Of a stretch of DNA of 64,000 nt, positions 62,103 to 64,000 are shown piece after piece. The first letter of the stretch is position 1. Each line of letters opens with the position of its first letter. The position numbers were made by a program, and so were the translations under genes. The stretch comes from CALVUJ01 sp045119835. Lineage in GTDB: Bacteria; Bacillota_I; Bacilli_A; RFN20; DUOF01. The notes beneath the pieces are model-generated. The model saw only the letters and a program-made list of their open reading frames with translations, was not told the origin of the DNA and did not search any database. The stretch is from NCBI GenBank assembly GCA_045119835.1, contig JBGVED010000022.1, positions 1-64,000 of the forward strand, written 5' to 3'.

Positions 62103-62492
62103 ATGAAGAAAGAGGTTGATGAATTTCAATATGAAATAAATAAAGTATTAGGCATAATATTAGACACTGTAGACAACTTAGAAAATAAAAAGATGAGATT
62201 AACAAGAACATATCAACAGGCAGAGTTATTAAAAAAGAAGGAGGAAGATGATATGAATTATTATGAAATAACTTTTATAGGATATGATGGAGACAGCTAT
62301 GTTCCTGAAACTAGTTGGATAATAAGAAGTAAAGAATTATATGATGAAATGATGAAATATGTACAAGATTTAAATGATAAATTTAGATATATATTTCCTG
62401 AATCTAAATCATTCTTTACATTAAAAGAAAGAGATGTTTTAAGAGGTTGTCCAGAATTCGGTAAATTATTAAATGATTTAAAAGAATTATAA
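62103..62492 (+). CDS. 129-residue protein with coiled-coil N-terminus, unknown
   Basis: GGGAGG precedes the ATG. Residues about 1-50 are helical (ILDTVDNLENKKMRLTRTYQ), followed by an alpha/beta domain (YYEITFIGYDGDSYVPETSW). An internal AAGGAGGAAG-ATGAT-ATG at about 62240-62256 could start a shorter product from residue 51. Confidence 0.6.
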   Translation: MKKEVDEFQYEINKVLGIILDTVDNLENKKMRLTRTYQQAELLKKKEEDDMNYYEITFIGYDGDSYVPETSWIIRSKELYDEMMKYVQDLNDKFRYIFPESKSFFTLKERDVLRGCPEFGKLLNDLKEL

Positions 62493-62505
62493 GGAGGATG
62501 ATAAC

Positions 62506-62640
62506 ATGTCTAGTGTTGTACTCAAAGTACAAATTTTAATAATAGTAGGAATATTCGCTTGTGTATTGATTAGTGATTGGATAACTATATATTGGAGTGC
62601 ATTTACTAGACGTGTCAAAAACAAAAAGAGAGGTAAATAA
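62506..62640 (+). CDS. 44-residue membrane peptide with basic tail
   Basis: AAGGAGG precedes the ATG. One span (VQILIIVGIFACVLISDWIT) and a basic C-terminus (RRVKNKKRGK). A terminator follows directly. Confidence 0.5.
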   Translation: MSSVVLKVQILIIVGIFACVLISDWITIYWSAFTRRVKNKKRGK

Positions 62641-62641
62641 T

Positions 62642-62668
62642 AACATGCATATTTGCATGTTTTTTATT
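62642..62668 (+). terminator. Intrinsic terminator
   Basis: AACATGCA/TGCATGTT stem followed by TTTTTATTTT. Confidence 0.9.
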
Positions 62669-62719
62669 TTGTTAAAAAGAATTATATAATTAAACAACAA
62701 TATTGGGAGTTGATTTATT

Positions 62720-62995
62720 ATGAAACCTATAACTACATTAGTAACAAGAGTATTAGCTGCATATGATATCGAAGGATTAATAGCAAATGGAGCTCCAGAA
62801 GATGAATATATAGTAGAAGCTGAACCAATAACAGCTTTCATAATAAACAATAGACATAAATTAAGTGAAAACTTACTTGCAGATAATATACAATATGTAT
62901 TTTTAAGATATTTTGGTTCTTTAGTAGACTATGCTGATTGCATATGGATGGCTAAAGATATAATGAGACAATTAACTGAACAAGGAGTGATGTAG
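62720..62995 (+). CDS. 91-residue acidic helical protein, unknown
   Basis: TGGGAG precedes the ATG. Predominantly helical (PITTLVTRVLAAYDIEGLIA ... RYFGSLVDYADCIWMAKDIM). No motif recognised. Confidence 0.55.
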   Translation: MKPITTLVTRVLAAYDIEGLIANGAPEDEYIVEAEPITAFIINNRHKLSENLLADNIQYVFLRYFGSLVDYADCIWMAKDIMRQLTEQGVM

Positions 62996-62997
62996 TT

Positions 62998-63075
62998 ATG
63001 TGGGCATTTATAGGTATACTATGGATGGTTTTATTAATGGCAATAATAGTATTAAATTTTATACCAGAAAAATAA
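62998..63075 (+). CDS. 25-residue membrane peptide
   Basis: CAAGGAGTG in the end of 62720-62995 is its ribosome site. Hydrophobic throughout (WAFIGILWMVLLMAIIVLNF). Confidence 0.4.
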   Translation: MWAFIGILWMVLLMAIIVLNFIPEK

Positions 63076-63090
63076 TAGGAGATGGATGGC

Positions 63091-63270
63091 ATGGCATTTG
63101 ACGCATTTGAAACATTTGAATATAAAGGAAATGTATTTACAGTATATGAAGAATTAGATTATTTTATATTAGTAGTAAATGATGAAACATATTTACTTGA
63201 TTCTATGGCAGATGTAAGAGAATTTATACAATATTACAATTGTGATGATACAACAAGCTACATCGATTAA
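63091..63270 (+). CDS. 59-residue acidic protein, unknown
   Basis: The ATG at 63091 has good spacing to AGGAGA; the in-frame ATG at 63082 is too close. Acidic, beta-rich (FETFEYKGNVFTVYEELDYF). Overlaps the next gene by 26 bases in another frame. Confidence 0.5.
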   Translation: MAFDAFETFEYKGNVFTVYEELDYFILVVNDETYLLDSMADVREFIQYYNCDDTTSYID

Positions 63271-63967
63271 CATAATTCTTAGAGCCATAGAAAGAGTATG
63301 TGATAAATTTGATATTAGATTAAAAGAATCTCATAAGACAATCCTAGCTATATTAATACCTGCTGTTATATATAGAGATGGCAAGATAATTATATTATCT
63401 GAAACAATACACCAGATAAATAAACATTTAAAACAAAAGAAAGAGAGCTATGATATTGTATCAGTATTATTAGCATATAATTGTATAACAAATATAGATA
63501 AATATGGTGCAATAACTATACCGCTATGTGTCTTATTAGATAAACTAACAATAAATAGAGAAATAATAGGAAGTTCTGATAAATATTTAAGCAAGAAAGT
63601 ATTAACTAATGCAACTACTACTTTATGTGCTAGTGAAATATTAAATCATATTGGTATACCATATTTTGTATCAATACCAGTTATAAATATAATATTGGAA
63701 TTGGTATACGCAAATATAGAAGAAGAGCGCAAAAGTATGATAGTTAGAACCATTGGTTTTAAAGATAAAAAAATGAGCCAAACAAAAGAAGTTTTGAAGC
63801 AAATGCAATTTGAAAAGATATTTGTTAGTACAGCATTATTATTAGTTATAACACACATAGGATTAAAAATAGGAACTAGCTTAATTTTAGTCAATGTATT
63901 GAATGAGATTTATTATGTATGTAAAGCTGAATATAAAGAAAAAACTGCGAAGGGGTTTTTAAAATGA
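63245..63967 (+). CDS. Membrane-associated protein, unknown
   Basis: It starts at ATG 63245 (or GTG 63242) inside the previous gene, giving 240 residues. Hydrophobic stretches lie at about 30-45 (TILAILIPAVIY), 85-100, 140-155 (YFVSIPVINIILELVY) and 195-220 (FVSTALLLVITHIGLKIGTS), separated by basic loops. It looks like a small multi-span or peripheral membrane protein. No family recognised. Confidence 0.55.
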   Translation: MIQQATSINIILRAIERVCDKFDIRLKESHKTILAILIPAVIYRDGKIIILSETIHQINKHLKQKKESYDIVSVLLAYNCITNIDKYGAITIPLCVLLDKLTINREIIGSSDKYLSKKVLTNATTTLCASEILNHIGIPYFVSIPVINIILELVYANIEEERKSMIVRTIGFKDKKMSQTKEVLKQMQFEKIFVSTALLLVITHIGLKIGTSLILVNVLNEIYYVCKAEYKEKTAKGFLK

Positions 63968-64000
63968 AAAAAATATATTTAGTATCTAATATAGAAGCTT
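63964..64000 (+). CDS. Start of a further gene (cut by window edge)
   Basis: ATG at 63964 overlaps the previous stop (AAAATGA) and follows AAGGGG. Only 12 codons (KKIYLVSNIEA) are visible, too few to name. Confidence 0.4.
   Translation, partial: MKKIYLVSNIEA

Overview
The window reads as part of a large, strongly AT-rich phage genome (or a phage-like element) infecting a Firmicute, most likely a gut Clostridia-type host. The evidence is strong AGGAGG-type Shine-Dalgarno sites, standard stop-codon use including TGA, about 33 kb of modular tail-fibre and adhesin genes, then a separate arm of many tiny tightly packed genes typical of phage early regions. I saw no tRNA, rRNA, CRISPR array, integrase, transposase, capsid or terminase gene here. 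Gene names rest on motif recognition only; no database search was run.

Layout. 1-33,060, minus strand: host-interaction module. It holds a partial Ig/LamG-type fibre, a family 2 glycosyltransferase, five BspA/DUF285-like repeat proteins (two are giant Cys-rich variants), YadA-like and coiled-coil fibres, an SGNH hydrolase, a CotH-kinase/LamG protein and several small fibre-base proteins that share N-terminal docking modules. Many units are followed by their own intrinsic terminator. 33,061-36,582: an 1173-residue fibre ending in a Peptidase_G2-type autoprocessing domain. 36,583-36,900: divergent control region with a perfect 16-bp inverted repeat.

36,900-51,060, plus strand: an RNA-rich region. 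It has a folded leader, a roughly 490-nt highly structured non-coding stretch, a complete type III hammerhead ribozyme, two copies of a pseudoknot-plus-hairpin leader with compensatory changes, and two copies of a TCGTCGTG-loop hairpin leader. Protein genes here include two paralogous 'FHG' proteins (ADP-ribosyltransferase or KptA-like by pattern), a HExxH peptidase, a secreted toxin-like protein, a candidate divergent double-psi-beta-barrel RNA polymerase, a Pol-beta-type nucleotidyltransferase and a protein with an apparently inactive RNase H fold. Several of these end in a similar acidic/aromatic tail.

51,060-64,000, plus strand: an XRE-type regulator with palindromic operator candidates, then membrane proteins (a YwaF-like protein and a CaCA-type cation exchanger), many ORFs of 25-130 residues, two zinc peptidases of different clans (ATLF/PPEP-like and metzincin-like), a second RNase H-like paralogue, and a textbook programmed -1 frameshift site at 58,861.

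The most notable result is the density of structured RNA control in 36.9-50.2 kb, sitting next to putative RNA-related enzymes. The best single calls are the hammerhead ribozyme, the frameshift signal and the two covarying leader-RNA families.
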